Shown here: one piece after another, positions 17,906 to 26,044 of the stretch
How the letters are laid out: the number at the start of each line of letters is the position of its first letter
How positions within the stretch are numbered: the stretch's first letter is position 1
Source of the DNA: Olivibacter domesticus
Lineage (GTDB): Bacteria; Bacteroidota; Bacteroidia; Sphingobacteriales; Sphingobacteriaceae
Direction: 5' to 3'
Length of the DNA stretch: 64,000 bases
NCBI RefSeq assembly: GCF_900109575.1
Contig: NZ_FOAF01000001.1
Span: 2,141,662 to 2,205,661, forward strand
The notes under the pieces: generated by a model
Told to the model about the DNA's origin: nothing
The model's database searches: none
What the model saw: only the letters and a program-made list of their open reading frames with translations
Program-made: the position numbers and the translations under genes

Positions 17906-18661
17906 ATGATGCCTTTTTTAAATATTCGTTTCTCCTTCATCCACCGCTTAACATTTGCTTTCAACAAAAAACTGAAATATAGCTGGATAGCATTATTTCC
18001 TTTGTTCTTCCTCGATTGTAGCCCCAAAAGACACCCAAAACTGACGACGTCACCCCTTTCCAATTTTGTACATATAGAACAGGTTATTCCAGATGTCTTG
18101 TATGAGATACGATATGCCGGTAGACATAACTTTATAGGCAGACCTATAGATGGTTATAAAAAAAGTACTGCTATGCTCAGTGTCCCGGCCGCAGACTCAC
18201 TAAAAAAGGTTCAATGCTATTTAAAAAAGCGTGGATACCGAATTAAGATATTTGATGCTTATCGGCCACAACGTGCTGTTAATCACTTTATACAATGGGC
18301 AAAAGTAAGCGACGATACGCTTATGAAAAGGGAATTTTACCCTCAAATTGACAAAAGGGACCTCTTTAAGTTAGGATATATAGCAGCAAGATCTGGCCAT
18401 ACGCGTGGGAGTACGGTAGACTTAACTATTGTAGATATCAATACAGGAAGAGAAATAGATATGGGCAGTCCTTTCGATTTCTTTGGAAACATCTCTCATC
18501 ATGGCAGCCGTCAGATAAATGCGGAGCAACAAGCGCATCGTCTCCTTTTAAAAGAAGCTATGTTACAATTTGGGTTTAAAGCTTTACCGGAAGAGTGGTG
18601 GCACTATACGCTGGTAGAAGAGCCTTATCCAACAACATATTTTAATTTTGAAGTAAAATAA
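17906..18661 (+). CDS. D-alanyl-D-alanine dipeptidase, VanX/DdpX-like (M15 family)
   Basis: The zinc peptidase domain fills the last 190 residues. VLYEIRYAGRHNFIGRPIDGY is the usual start (split here from its neighbours), IFDAYRPQRAV follows, then SGHTRGSTVDLT carrying the zinc His and Asp, and PEEWWHYTL carrying the catalytic Glu and third zinc His. Family enzymes split D-Ala-D-Ala for peptidoglycan recycling or nutrition. The N-terminus has a hydrophobic segment ending FFLDCS, possibly a lipoprotein signal. I chose ATG 17906 (or 17909); the frame is open to a TTG at 17888. Confidence 0.88.
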   Translation: MMPFLNIRFSFIHRLTFAFNKKLKYSWIALFPLFFLDCSPKRHPKLTTSPLSNFVHIEQVIPDVLYEIRYAGRHNFIGRPIDGYKKSTAMLSVPAADSLKKVQCYLKKRGYRIKIFDAYRPQRAVNHFIQWAKVSDDTLMKREFYPQIDKRDLFKLGYIAARSGHTRGSTVDLTIVDINTGREIDMGSPFDFFGNISHHGSRQINAEQQAHRLLLKEAMLQFGFKALPEEWWHYTLVEEPYPTTYFNFEVK

Positions 18662-18749
18662 CGTTAATAATTGTTATTTCAACGTTTGATACCTATTAAA
18701 TTAGCTCGTTGCTGTCAATATGAATCTCGCACAACAAACTTAGGAAAGA

Positions 18750-18971
18750 CTAGTTCTGCGGAAAACTTTTGAGTAAGATTTTCTTTAAATTTCCTTCATT
18801 CAATGGTTCCCAACTATAAGTAGATAAGTCGTTTATTTCTAATTCCTTTGTAACAAAATGCTCTGTAATAACGAACTGCTCATTCACCTGAACATAAGGT
18901 ATCTGAAATAGATTATCCGTTTTAATAGCCAATTTTAACACTGTACTTAAATTTTTTAAGTCCGTTTTCAT
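18750..18971 (-). CDS. Small hypothetical protein (73 residues)
   Basis: This short acidic protein (MKTDLKNLSTVLKLAIKTDN start, KKILLKSFPQN end) has no recognised domain or membrane segment. It is supported as a real gene by a promoter-like pair at 18993-19024 at the proper distance and by not lying opposite any other gene. It is convergent with the VanX-like gene, with an 88 bp gap. Confidence 0.5.
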   Translation of the reverse strand: MKTDLKNLSTVLKLAIKTDNLFQIPYVQVNEQFVITEHFVTKELEINDLSTYSWEPLNEGNLKKILLKSFPQN

Positions 18972-18992
18972 AGGTGATCGTTTTTATATATG

Positions 18993-19024
18993 TAAAAATA
19001 AACAACCCCCTCAATGAACGCAAA
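18993..19024 (-). promoter_or_regulatory. Candidate promoter of the 73-residue gene
   Basis: On the minus strand TTTG (19021-19024), a 20 bp spacer and TATTTTTA (18993-19000) are seen, one base off the TAnnTTTG consensus. Transcription would begin near 18986, 15 bases before the ATG at 18971. Confidence 0.5.
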
Positions 19025-19037
19025 TATTAATGAAATA

Positions 19038-19082
19038 TACCTGAATTCAGGTATGAGAGCCAAGTCAAAGGATGGCTCTCAT
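19038..19082. promoter_or_regulatory. Perfect 16 bp palindrome fused to a 9 bp-stem hairpin
   Basis: TACCTGAATTCAGGTA (19038-19053) is a perfect palindrome. Its last base begins ATGAGAGCC (19053-19061), which pairs perfectly with GGCTCTCAT (19074-19082). The palindrome looks like a binding site for a dimeric regulator upstream of the 73-residue gene. The hairpin lacks a T-run and is downstream of the NTF2-like gene at 19168. Confidence 0.55.
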
Positions 19083-19167
19083 CTGAACAGTAACGCAGAC
19101 AATTGCTTGATAGGATTAATCACTTTCGACATTAAAGATCTTTTGAATTGCCTGGTTTAAGTATCCG

Positions 19168-19569
19168 TTAATTTGATACCCAAAACAAATTTTCGGCATT
19201 CACATCTGTTGAGTATACGGTAACGCCAACAATCTGTCCATCCTTTACGGTATACACATCTATATTATCCACGGCCAAACTGGCTCCATCTGGACGAACC
19301 GCTTGCCAACTCAATAAACAGGCCACCTGATCACCATGAGAGGCAATTGATTTCACTGCTGTTAACTGTAGCGTATTAGCAGATATTTCGAGCATTTTAC
19401 CCACCATTCCAAATACTTCTTCACGCGTATTTTTAATACCGGAAAGAACATTATTACCTGGTTGACTCCATTCAACTTCAGGATGCACTAATAAATTTAA
19501 CGATTGAAGATCCGTTTCCTTAACAGCCGTTAAGAATTTGTTTACTGTTTCCTTTACTTGTTGTTCCAT
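19168..19569 (-). CDS. NTF2-like (SnoaL-like) protein
   Basis: This 133-residue protein is one NTF2-fold domain. Helices come first (QVKETVNKFLTAVKETDLQSL), then LVHPEVEWSQPG, which resembles the HPDVEW strand of SnoaL-like proteins, then DGASLAVDNIDVYTVKDGQI, the usual closing strands. Its reaction or ligand is unknown. It is divergent from the AraC-family gene at 19764 and has its own promoter at 19618-19646, so the regulator may control it (inference). Confidence 0.82.
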   Translation of the reverse strand: MEQQVKETVNKFLTAVKETDLQSLNLLVHPEVEWSQPGNNVLSGIKNTREEVFGMVGKMLEISANTLQLTAVKSIASHGDQVACLLSWQAVRPDGASLAVDNIDVYTVKDGQIVGVTVYSTDVNAENLFWVSN

Positions 19570-19617
19570 TTTGTAAGTTGTTTAATATAACACTCTATTA
19601 ACTGTTTGATTGTGAGT

Positions 19618-19646
19618 AAAAATTATCACCTAATCATCGTAACAAA
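19618..19646 (-). promoter_or_regulatory. Promoter of the NTF2-like gene
   Basis: On the minus strand TTTG (19643-19646), a 17 bp spacer and TAATTTTT (19618-19625) resemble the Bacteroidota promoter with the last G replaced by T. Confidence 0.5.
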
Positions 19647-19711
19647 GATCATTCTTCATCCGAAAAAACAGGTTATCAAAACCCGACAATGACTTATCTT
19701 ATCACGACACG

Positions 19712-19744
19712 TTTGACATTACTTAAATAACTCGTTTATATTTG
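19712..19744 (+). promoter_or_regulatory. Promoter of the AraC-family gene
   Basis: TTTG (19712-19715), a 21 bp spacer and a perfect TATATTTG (19737-19744). Transcription would begin near 19750, after the ATG at 19746, so translation should start at the next in-frame ATG, 19764. Confidence 0.65.
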
Positions 19745-19763
19745 TATGCTATATATAGATAAA

Positions 19764-20780
19764 ATGAAAACAGATTATCAACCATTTATATCGGCCCTGT
19801 TAGCCTATGCCGTTCAAAGAGACGTTCATCCTGAAAAATTATGTCGACTCGCAGGTATAGCGTTTGATAAATTGAAAGCAGGGAATCTAAAGAGCATTCA
19901 ACAGACACAAATGGATCATTTATGGTTAAATGTTATCAATTTAACCGGCGACCCCCTCTTTGGTTTACACTTCGGCGAATCTCTTCAGCTCTCAGCGCTA
20001 GGGGTTGTTGGCGAAATCATCAAGAGTAGCACGAACGTAGGAGAAGCCCTGACAATCGCCTCTACACTTGTTCCCTTAATCACTCCGATGATCGGCATTA
20101 GCATAACACATAATAACGATGCCTTTATTGTACATTTTGACTGCCTAGATAAGCAACAGGAAAAACAAGCAATTTATAAACAAACACTTGATTTGTTAAT
20201 GGTCTTTGTCATACATGAACTTGATGGGTTGATTTTAGAAAAGATTAGGCCTATGAAAATAAAATACAAGAATAACATCAGTGATATAAACGTAAAAGAG
20301 TACACCCGCATTATGAGAAACCAACCTCAGCGCAGTAAACTGGAAAACAGTATCACATTTCCCGCTCTATACTGGAATGAACCAATACTTTCATCTAATT
20401 ATGAGTTACAAAAAATATTAGTTAAGCAGCATCAAGAGCTACTAATTCAATCCTCCTCAAAAAACACTTTTCAAGCTAAAATATTTAACTATCTATTAGC
20501 TAATTCCTATTTAGGCTTAGTTTCGATTGAGCAAATTGCTGCTAATTTTAATGTAAGCGCACGTACACTTCAGCGTCGGTTAAAACTAGAAGGGGTAAGT
20601 TTTCAACAGGTCGCCGATGAAGCACGAAAAACACTTTCTATACAGTATCTTTCAGCTGGCGAATACTCCGTCAAGCAAGTATCTCATATGTTAGGCTACA
20701 ACGAAATTAGCGCCTTTACCCGTACCTTTAAAAGATGGACAGGCATGGCGCCAAGTGGATTCCGTAAACAGGACGGCTAA
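19764..20780 (+). CDS. AraC-family transcriptional regulator with arabinose-binding-like N-terminal domain
   Basis: The protein of about 338 residues has an N-terminal ligand/dimerisation domain of the OruR/ArgR-like type ([20 protein letters not shown] is typical). The C-terminal AraC helix-turn-helix pair includes [20 protein letters not shown] and [23 protein letters not shown] split across the two motifs. I chose ATG 19764 over 19746 because the promoter -7 element ends two bases before the earlier ATG. It is divergent from an NTF2-like gene, a plausible target. The inducer is unknown. Confidence 0.9.
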   Translation: MKTDYQPFISALLAYAVQRDVHPEKLCRLAGIAFDKLKAGNLKSIQQTQMDHLWLNVINLTGDPLFGLHFGESLQLSALGVVGEIIKSSTNVGEALTIASTLVPLITPMIGISITHNNDAFIVHFDCLDKQQEKQAIYKQTLDLLMVFVIHELDGLILEKIRPMKIKYKNNISDINVKEYTRIMRNQPQRSKLENSITFPALYWNEPILSSNYELQKILVKQHQELLIQSSSKNTFQAKIFNYLLANSYLGLVSIEQIAANFNVSARTLQRRLKLEGVSFQQVADEARKTLSIQYLSAGEYSVKQVSHMLGYNEISAFTRTFKRWTGMAPSGFRKQDG

Positions 20781-20810
20781 ATACCGCCAACTATTATTCG
20801 TTATATGCCG

Positions 20811-20981
20811 CACTGCTCCTTCCTTCATTCCATGAATTTCGAAACCAATTTTACTGTATCGGGTTATTCTGCCAATTTTGGAATTTTTAAAAATAGAAAC
20901 ATAGAAGTTAGCAGCGTCTTCAGCTTGTCTATCAAACCAAAGATTTGGTGAAATTTTTTGAACAACTGTTGTCTTTTCCAT
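20811..20981 (-). pseudogene. Truncated VOC/PhnB-like (3-demethylubiquinone methyltransferase-like) gene
   Basis: The first 57 residues ([19 protein letters not shown], then FKNSKIG and [13 protein letters not shown]) match the beginning of the PhnB-type VOC proteins, whose domain normally runs for about 150 residues. After EGAV the family similarity stops abruptly and the frame runs into the 3' end of the AraC-family gene. The gene is therefore cut off about 30 bp beyond that gene's stop codon. Confidence 0.6.
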
Positions 20982-21082
20982 AACATGAATAATTTAAGAT
21001 GGTAAACTATTCAAAGCTAACCCACATAAATCACTTAGTTCGCGGGGGAAGACGACATTCTAAAGGGCAGATACCGACAACC

Positions 21083-21913
21083 TCATTCTCTACCGATACA
21101 AAAACTTCCATCTTTGGTAAGTGATAGGAATTTCTTAGGTGAAACCCCTGTAAAATATTTAAAGTCTTTGATCAGATGACTTTGATCATGATAACCGTAC
21201 TTCACTACCAAATCAATCCATTTTATTCTTTCGATATCAGCAGATGGAAAGAGTTGGGTAAGAAGCGTCTTAAAGCGTAAAAAACGAACAAGTTCCTTGG
21301 GAGAATAGCCTGTATACTTTTTAAAACGTAATTGAATACTCCGTTCAGAAACAGTCTCTTTTGCTGCAATTGCTTTCACAGGGTTCATAGCAGGGTTATG
21401 TATGAGCGGCACGCTATCTAACAAAGGTAAACTAGCCTTATCATTTCCTGAAATGGATGCGAGTAGATAGGTTGTTATTTTAGCCAGACGTTCTTTTGTA
21501 TCAGAAATGGTGGCCAGCTGTTGCCAGATATTTTCCAACTTCGCTATATACTTTAAAACATCCTTTTCATTATTAAAATTAAAATCGTCTACCGCTAAGG
21601 AAAATAGTCTGTAAAAGCCATTATAAATAAATGGAAGAATCAATAAATCCGTCCCTCCTGTCAGCTCATAATTCATCATCTGTCGTAAAGGTCCGATGAT
21701 TCCGATGTGGTCTATTGTTCGCGCGTCGCTCATTTTATCTCCAAATGAAAAGCTAACAGGAGCACCGAAATTAAAAACCACCATCATCTCTAGGTTTGGC
21801 GCCAAATGATAAACGCTAGGTTTCATTTTTAATGGCGTTCTGATTGTATAAAAATGGCCTAGTACCTCAGCCAGTTTGCCATCAATCGGATGTTTCTCTC
21901 CTATAGGTATCAT
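21083..21913 (-). CDS. AraC-family transcriptional regulator
   Basis: This 276-residue regulator has an N-terminal domain like those of Bacteroidota AraC proteins that begin with a cupin-type (DUF6597-like) fold (IGPLRQMMNYEL and LILPFIYNGFYRLF). The C-terminal AraC domain contains VSERSIQLRFKKYTGYSPKE in the first helix-turn-helix and KYGYHDQSHLIKDFKYFTG in the second. It lies 66 bp after the last molybdenum-cofactor gene on the same strand and could be read through from it, but its role is unknown. Confidence 0.88.
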   Translation of the reverse strand: MIPIGEKHPIDGKLAEVLGHFYTIRTPLKMKPSVYHLAPNLEMMVVFNFGAPVSFSFGDKMSDARTIDHIGIIGPLRQMMNYELTGGTDLLILPFIYNGFYRLFSLAVDDFNFNNEKDVLKYIAKLENIWQQLATISDTKERLAKITTYLLASISGNDKASLPLLDSVPLIHNPAMNPVKAIAAKETVSERSIQLRFKKYTGYSPKELVRFLRFKTLLTQLFPSADIERIKWIDLVVKYGYHDQSHLIKDFKYFTGVSPKKFLSLTKDGSFCIGRE

Positions 21914-21979
21914 CGGTTATGTTTACTATATTTATTAAGATAATCACTTCAACACGTTGCGTAATGTGCGTTTAAAATT

Positions 21980-22906
21980 TTATTCTTTCTCCTTTTCTTC
22001 ATGTCGCATCCCCTTTCGTACGTTAAATACATGCAAAATAGCAGGAAAAAGTGCATCCATAGTTTCCACAGCTCCTCCAACCGAACCCGGCAATGTCATG
22101 ATGAGCATGTTCTCCATAAAGCCAGCTATTCCTCTTGAGAGCATCGCCAAAGGTGTACGCTGTTGTCCATACATTCGAGCGGTCTCCATAACACCCGGTA
22201 TTTCCTGATCTAATAACGGTCGTATAGCTTCAGGTGTTACATCACGTAACGAAAGGCCGGTACCACCCGTAAATAAAATCATTTGGTAACCTTGTGCTAA
22301 AAAATTTTTCGCCTTTTCCTGTATGATATCCTTTTCATCGGGTATTAAAACATATTCACTTGTTGTAATACCATATTTCGCTAGTTTATTTACAATAATC
22401 TTTCCCGAACGATCTTCTTTTATGCCGCTTGATACCGTATCTGAGCACACAATAACAGCACATTTAAATCCTTCTTTCACGGTTTCTATCAGGTCAGATT
22501 TCCCCCCTTTTTTGCTTTCAAGTTTTACGGAAGTAATTTCTACGCCTTTATCTATTGGCTTAAGCATATCATAGATGGTTAACGCTACATTCATCGCCCC
22601 ATGCATCGCCTCAACCTCCACGCCAGTTTTATAGATCGTATGCACCTCCACCCTAATGATAATCGTTAAATCTACCACTTCATAGCTTATATGCGCATAT
22701 TCTATGGGCAAGGGGTGGCAGTCGGGCACCATATCCGAAGTCTTTTTGATTGCTAATAAACCAGAAGCTCTGGAGAATTCAAAGACATCCCCTTTAGGCA
22801 CTTTCTTATTGTGAATAGCATCGATAGTATCTAAAGTTGATACTTTTAAAATTGCCAGCGCAACAGCTTTTCGAAGTGTATTAAATTTATGCGTAATATC
22901 TACCAT
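21980..22906 (-). CDS. moaCB: Fused cyclic pyranopterin monophosphate synthase MoaC and MoaB
   Basis: Two molybdenum-cofactor enzymes are joined in one chain of about 308 residues. The N-terminal 150 residues are MoaC: MVDITHKFNTLRKAVA at the start, SDMVPDCHPLPIEY with the active-site His, and GVEVEAMHGAMNVALTIYDM. The C-terminal part is MoaB/MogA: IVCSDTVSSG, FTGGTGLSLRDVTPEAI and LPGSVGGAVETM. MoaC makes cyclic pyranopterin monophosphate and MoaB adenylylates molybdopterin, so the fusion spans an early and a late step. ATG 22906 starts 1 bp after the moaE stop; the frame is open to 22945. Confidence 0.92.
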   Translation of the reverse strand: MVDITHKFNTLRKAVALAILKVSTLDTIDAIHNKKVPKGDVFEFSRASGLLAIKKTSDMVPDCHPLPIEYAHISYEVVDLTIIIRVEVHTIYKTGVEVEAMHGAMNVALTIYDMLKPIDKGVEITSVKLESKKGGKSDLIETVKEGFKCAVIVCSDTVSSGIKEDRSGKIIVNKLAKYGITTSEYVLIPDEKDIIQEKAKNFLAQGYQMILFTGGTGLSLRDVTPEAIRPLLDQEIPGVMETARMYGQQRTPLAMLSRGIAGFMENMLIMTLPGSVGGAVETMDALFPAILHVFNVRKGMRHEEKEKE

Positions 22907-22907
22907 A

Positions 22908-23336
22908 TTAATGATTCGTTTTCCATTGGTACCCCTCTTCAACAAAGCATTCTTTACCCCAAATAGGCAACTCGCTTTTTACTCTTTCCACGATTTCGTT
23001 ACATGCTTCCATCGCAGCTTTTCTATGTGCAGATGCTGCTAATACAAATAAACAAATTTCGCCTGCTGCAACACTTCCTATACTATGATGAACTTCCATT
23101 TCAATAACCGGATACTTATTAAAGATTTCGCTCCGAATACCCTGCATCTTTTCTAAAGCCATCTCTTTATAGGCTGTATACGCGATAGAGGAAACTACCT
23201 GTTGATTAATAACATCAGCTCTAATCTGGCCAATAAAAATATTATATGCCCCTATTTTAGCATCACCACTATATTTCTGAATAACTTCTGCTATAAACAA
23301 CGGTGAAATAGCACCCTCACAAAAAATTTGTTGCAT
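22908..23336 (-). CDS. moaE: Molybdopterin synthase catalytic subunit
   Basis: MoaE with the MoaD thiocarboxylate converts cyclic pyranopterin monophosphate into molybdopterin. The sequence has AYNIFIGQIRAD at the start of the fold, VHHSIGSVAAGEICLFVLAA, and HRKAAMEACNEIVERVKSEL followed by PIWGKE, where the two Lys residues correspond to those of the active site. The usual second-position Lys of the IWKKE motif is Gly. ATG 23336 gives the usual family start; 23375 is the open-frame start. It is part of the minus-strand cofactor operon. Confidence 0.93.
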   Translation of the reverse strand: MQQIFCEGAISPLFIAEVIQKYSGDAKIGAYNIFIGQIRADVINQQVVSSIAYTAYKEMALEKMQGIRSEIFNKYPVIEMEVHHSIGSVAAGEICLFVLAASAHRKAAMEACNEIVERVKSELPIWGKECFVEEGYQWKTNH

Positions 23337-23407
23337 ATTCGCTTCTAATTTGAAACTTGCATACCCTACCTTCAATGGGATATGTAAAATAAAAAATTTT
23401 GATGATT

Positions 23408-24508
23408 CTAAATCGTATTTATTAAAGACAATACGCCTCCTTCCAAGCTAAAAACCCGCCTATTGCCTTGATTAATTATCTCTTCAAAACGTCGAGCAGC
23501 TAATTTACTTCTTTTCCCGCTTTGACAAACAAAAACAACCGTATCCTTTTTTATAAGTGAAGCGTGTTTTTCCAATGATGCAAGAGGAATCCGTAAATGG
23601 TTAAACCCATTTAATGTTGGCTGTTCACTTAATTCCCTAACGTCAATCAAATCAATTTCTTCTTCATTTAAAAGTGTAAGGAGCTCGTCCTTACTAAGTT
23701 CGTTCACTACAATCTCTTTAGCATTACATAGATAATGGTAATCCGTTGCTTCAAATGACTCCCTATTTTTTGGAATGAGAGAAGAACCATATAAAGTTGA
23801 GGTAATCTCTATCGTAAAGGAGCCATTATTCAACATATTATAGGTTTGTAATTTTCCTACGAGCGTATCTCCAATACCTGTAATTAGCTTAATACACTCA
23901 TTTACTAATAAATTCCCGATTAAACCTGGCAATACATTTAACACACCCGCCTCGCTGCAATTCATAACTTCTCCTTCTTGTGGCGGTTGTGGAAAAATAT
24001 CGCGATAATTAAAGCCATCCTTAAAAACAGCTACCTGTCCTTCATATCTGGAAATTGCTCCAAATATTAAAGGTCTATTTAAAAGAACGCAGGCATCATT
24101 TATCATATACCTACTTTGAAAATTGTCTGTCCCATCTATTACAATATCATAGGCATCAATTAAATCAAGTGCATTTGATGTCTCCATTCGATCGGGATAA
24201 GTGAGAATAGCAACGTCTGGATTCATCTTAGAAAGTAATTGTGCAGCACAATCAACTTTTCGTTTTCCTATATCCGAGGTGTTAAATAAAACCTGCCGAT
24301 GTAGATTACTGAGTTCTACTAATCCGTCATCCACGATACCGATCGTACCTACGCCTCCAGCTACAAGATAAAGCAAAACAGGGCACCCTAATCCACCGGC
24401 ACCAATTACCAATACCTTTGCCTGTTTTAATCTATTCTGACCTACCGCACCAAACTCTTTTAAGATTATCTGGCGGTGGTAACGTTCATGAAAGCTGTCG
24501 TTTTCCAT
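23408..24508 (-). CDS. moeB: MoaD-activating adenylyltransferase MoeB fused to rhodanese
   Basis: The 366-residue protein has an N-terminal ThiF/MoeB domain: RYHRQIILKEFG, the nucleotide-binding VLVIGAGGLGCPVLLYL, NLHRQVLF and DGTDNFQSRYMIND. A C-terminal rhodanese domain (about 275-366) carries the active-site loop CQSGKRS. Together they adenylylate the MoaD C-terminus and deliver sulfur to it. There is no CxxC pair anywhere, so the structural zinc of E. coli MoeB is absent; only the single NCSEAGVLN Cys remains in that region. It is encoded 10 bp after MoaD, its substrate. Confidence 0.92.
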   Translation of the reverse strand: MENDSFHERYHRQIILKEFGAVGQNRLKQAKVLVIGAGGLGCPVLLYLVAGGVGTIGIVDDGLVELSNLHRQVLFNTSDIGKRKVDCAAQLLSKMNPDVAILTYPDRMETSNALDLIDAYDIVIDGTDNFQSRYMINDACVLLNRPLIFGAISRYEGQVAVFKDGFNYRDIFPQPPQEGEVMNCSEAGVLNVLPGLIGNLLVNECIKLITGIGDTLVGKLQTYNMLNNGSFTIEITSTLYGSSLIPKNRESFEATDYHYLCNAKEIVVNELSKDELLTLLNEEEIDLIDVRELSEQPTLNGFNHLRIPLASLEKHASLIKKDTVVFVCQSGKRSKLAARRFEEIINQGNRRVFSLEGGVLSLINTI

Positions 24509-24518
24509 TGCTTTTTAA

Positions 24519-24755
24519 TTAACCCCCTGAAAAGGGAGGTAGCAGAGCTACCTCGGCATTCTCTAACAAGGCAACATTTTCCCTGATAATTTTTCTATCT
24601 ACCGTTATTACATATTTAATCTCTCTAAGCAAGGGATAGGTAGCATGTAATATGTCATCAAGTTGATCAGTATCCGCTACATCAGTAAACACCATATGTG
24701 AGCAATGGGTTATATCTGTTATTTGTCCGAAAAAAAGCACTGAAACATTCATCAC
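24519..24755 (-). CDS. moaD: Molybdopterin synthase sulfur-carrier subunit
   Basis: This 78-residue ubiquitin-fold protein ends in PPFSGG, the Gly-Gly tail that is adenylylated and thiocarboxylated. The beta-grasp pattern (VSVLFFGQITDI at the start, NVALLENAEVALLPP at the end) and the length agree with MoaD. It sits between moeA and moeB, and its partner MoaE is two genes downstream. Confidence 0.9.
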   Translation of the reverse strand: MMNVSVLFFGQITDITHCSHMVFTDVADTDQLDDILHATYPLLREIKYVITVDRKIIRENVALLENAEVALLPPFSGG

Positions 24756-24800
24756 TATAGCAAATTGGGTAACAACAATAAGGCATAAAACAACAAAAAA

Positions 24801-25988
24801 TTATCCATATAAGGGTATTAGATGTATTTCAACTAATTCGTCTCGCTCATATGATTTCATTTCCCCTAACACAACCAAGCAATTTGCTTCGGCAAATGAG
24901 CGAAGTCTAAATGATTCTTGTCCGGCCAAAATATCCACTTTACCACTTTTATAAATTCCTTTTAAGAAGTGCGTAAGCTGGTTCGTTTTAGTATAGGAAT
25001 TGCTGAGAGGTGCTTTCAAGCATCGTAGCTTATCTTCCTGGCCTGCTAGCCTTCTGAGAACAGTCCACACATATTCATAAAAGCAAGTCAAAACAGAGGA
25101 AGGGTTGCCTGGTAGACCAAACACTGGTTTATCCCCCTTTCTACCAAAGAAAAGCGGCTTGCCAGGCCTTTGTTTCAGTCGATGAAAAAGTTGTTCGATG
25201 CCGCATAATTCAGCCGCTTTTACGACAAAGTCGTAATCGCCCACACTTACACCTCCTGTCAATAAAACAAGGTCTGATGAAGCTAAGGCCTTATCTAAAA
25301 CCATTGTAGTATCTGCTAAGGTATCCTTAGCATAATAAATGATTACATCCCTAACTCCCATTTGAAACAACGCAGCACGGAGCATCGATGAAGAAGCCTC
25401 ATAGACTTGTCCATGCAAGAGTTTCTCTCCTGGCATCTGCAATTCATCACCTGTAATGATGATAGACACCACAGGTGAGGCAAAGGTCGTGACTTCTACA
25501 ATCCCAATAGCAGAAAGAAACCCTATAGTAGCTGGCGACAAATAGCTTCCTTTTCTTAAAGCAAGCTCTCCTTCAGCTATCTCGGCTCCTCTTACCCTAA
25601 CATTTTGCCCTTTAACTAAATTCTTATCTAATACCGTTAGCTCAACGCCATTTAAGGTTGCGAGCTCTTGCATTACCACCGTATCAGTATCCTGTGGAAG
25701 CGCCGCACCGGTAAAGATACGGGCTGCCGTTCCATCTTCTATACGTAAGTGTTCCTGCTTGCCTGCTGGAACTTCCTCGACTACCTTTAACGGTTGGTTC
25801 CGAATCCCCTCATTAAAAGCAAAAGCGTATCCGTCCATTGACGATTGGTTAAAAGCAGGAATATCCACCATGGCGTAAACATCTTCTGCCAACACCTTAT
25901 TAACTGCTTCAAAAACAGCTGTTTTTACAATTTTCTCGTTAAACACCTGTTTTTGAATAATTTCTTTTGCTTCTGTTACCGTGATCAT
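24801..25988 (-). CDS. moeA: Molybdopterin molybdotransferase
   Basis: The 395-residue MoeA inserts molybdate into adenylylated molybdopterin. It shows IPAFNQSSMDGYAF near residue 50, TGAALPQDTDTVVMQE, the central ITGDELQMPGE and LLTGGVSVGDYDFV motifs of the MoaB-like domain, and VFGLPGNPSSVLTCFYEYV. Length and order are those of full MoeA, with the small C-terminal domain present. It is in the cofactor operon between moaA and moaD. Confidence 0.94.
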   Translation of the reverse strand: MITVTEAKEIIQKQVFNEKIVKTAVFEAVNKVLAEDVYAMVDIPAFNQSSMDGYAFAFNEGIRNQPLKVVEEVPAGKQEHLRIEDGTAARIFTGAALPQDTDTVVMQELATLNGVELTVLDKNLVKGQNVRVRGAEIAEGELALRKGSYLSPATIGFLSAIGIVEVTTFASPVVSIIITGDELQMPGEKLLHGQVYEASSSMLRAALFQMGVRDVIIYYAKDTLADTTMVLDKALASSDLVLLTGGVSVGDYDFVVKAAELCGIEQLFHRLKQRPGKPLFFGRKGDKPVFGLPGNPSSVLTCFYEYVWTVLRRLAGQEDKLRCLKAPLSNSYTKTNQLTHFLKGIYKSGKVDILAGQESFRLRSFAEANCLVVLGEMKSYERDELVEIHLIPLYG

Positions 25989-26044
25989 TTGGTTAAAATT
26001 ATATTCATCATTCGCATTTTACATAAACCCATACATGCCACATG

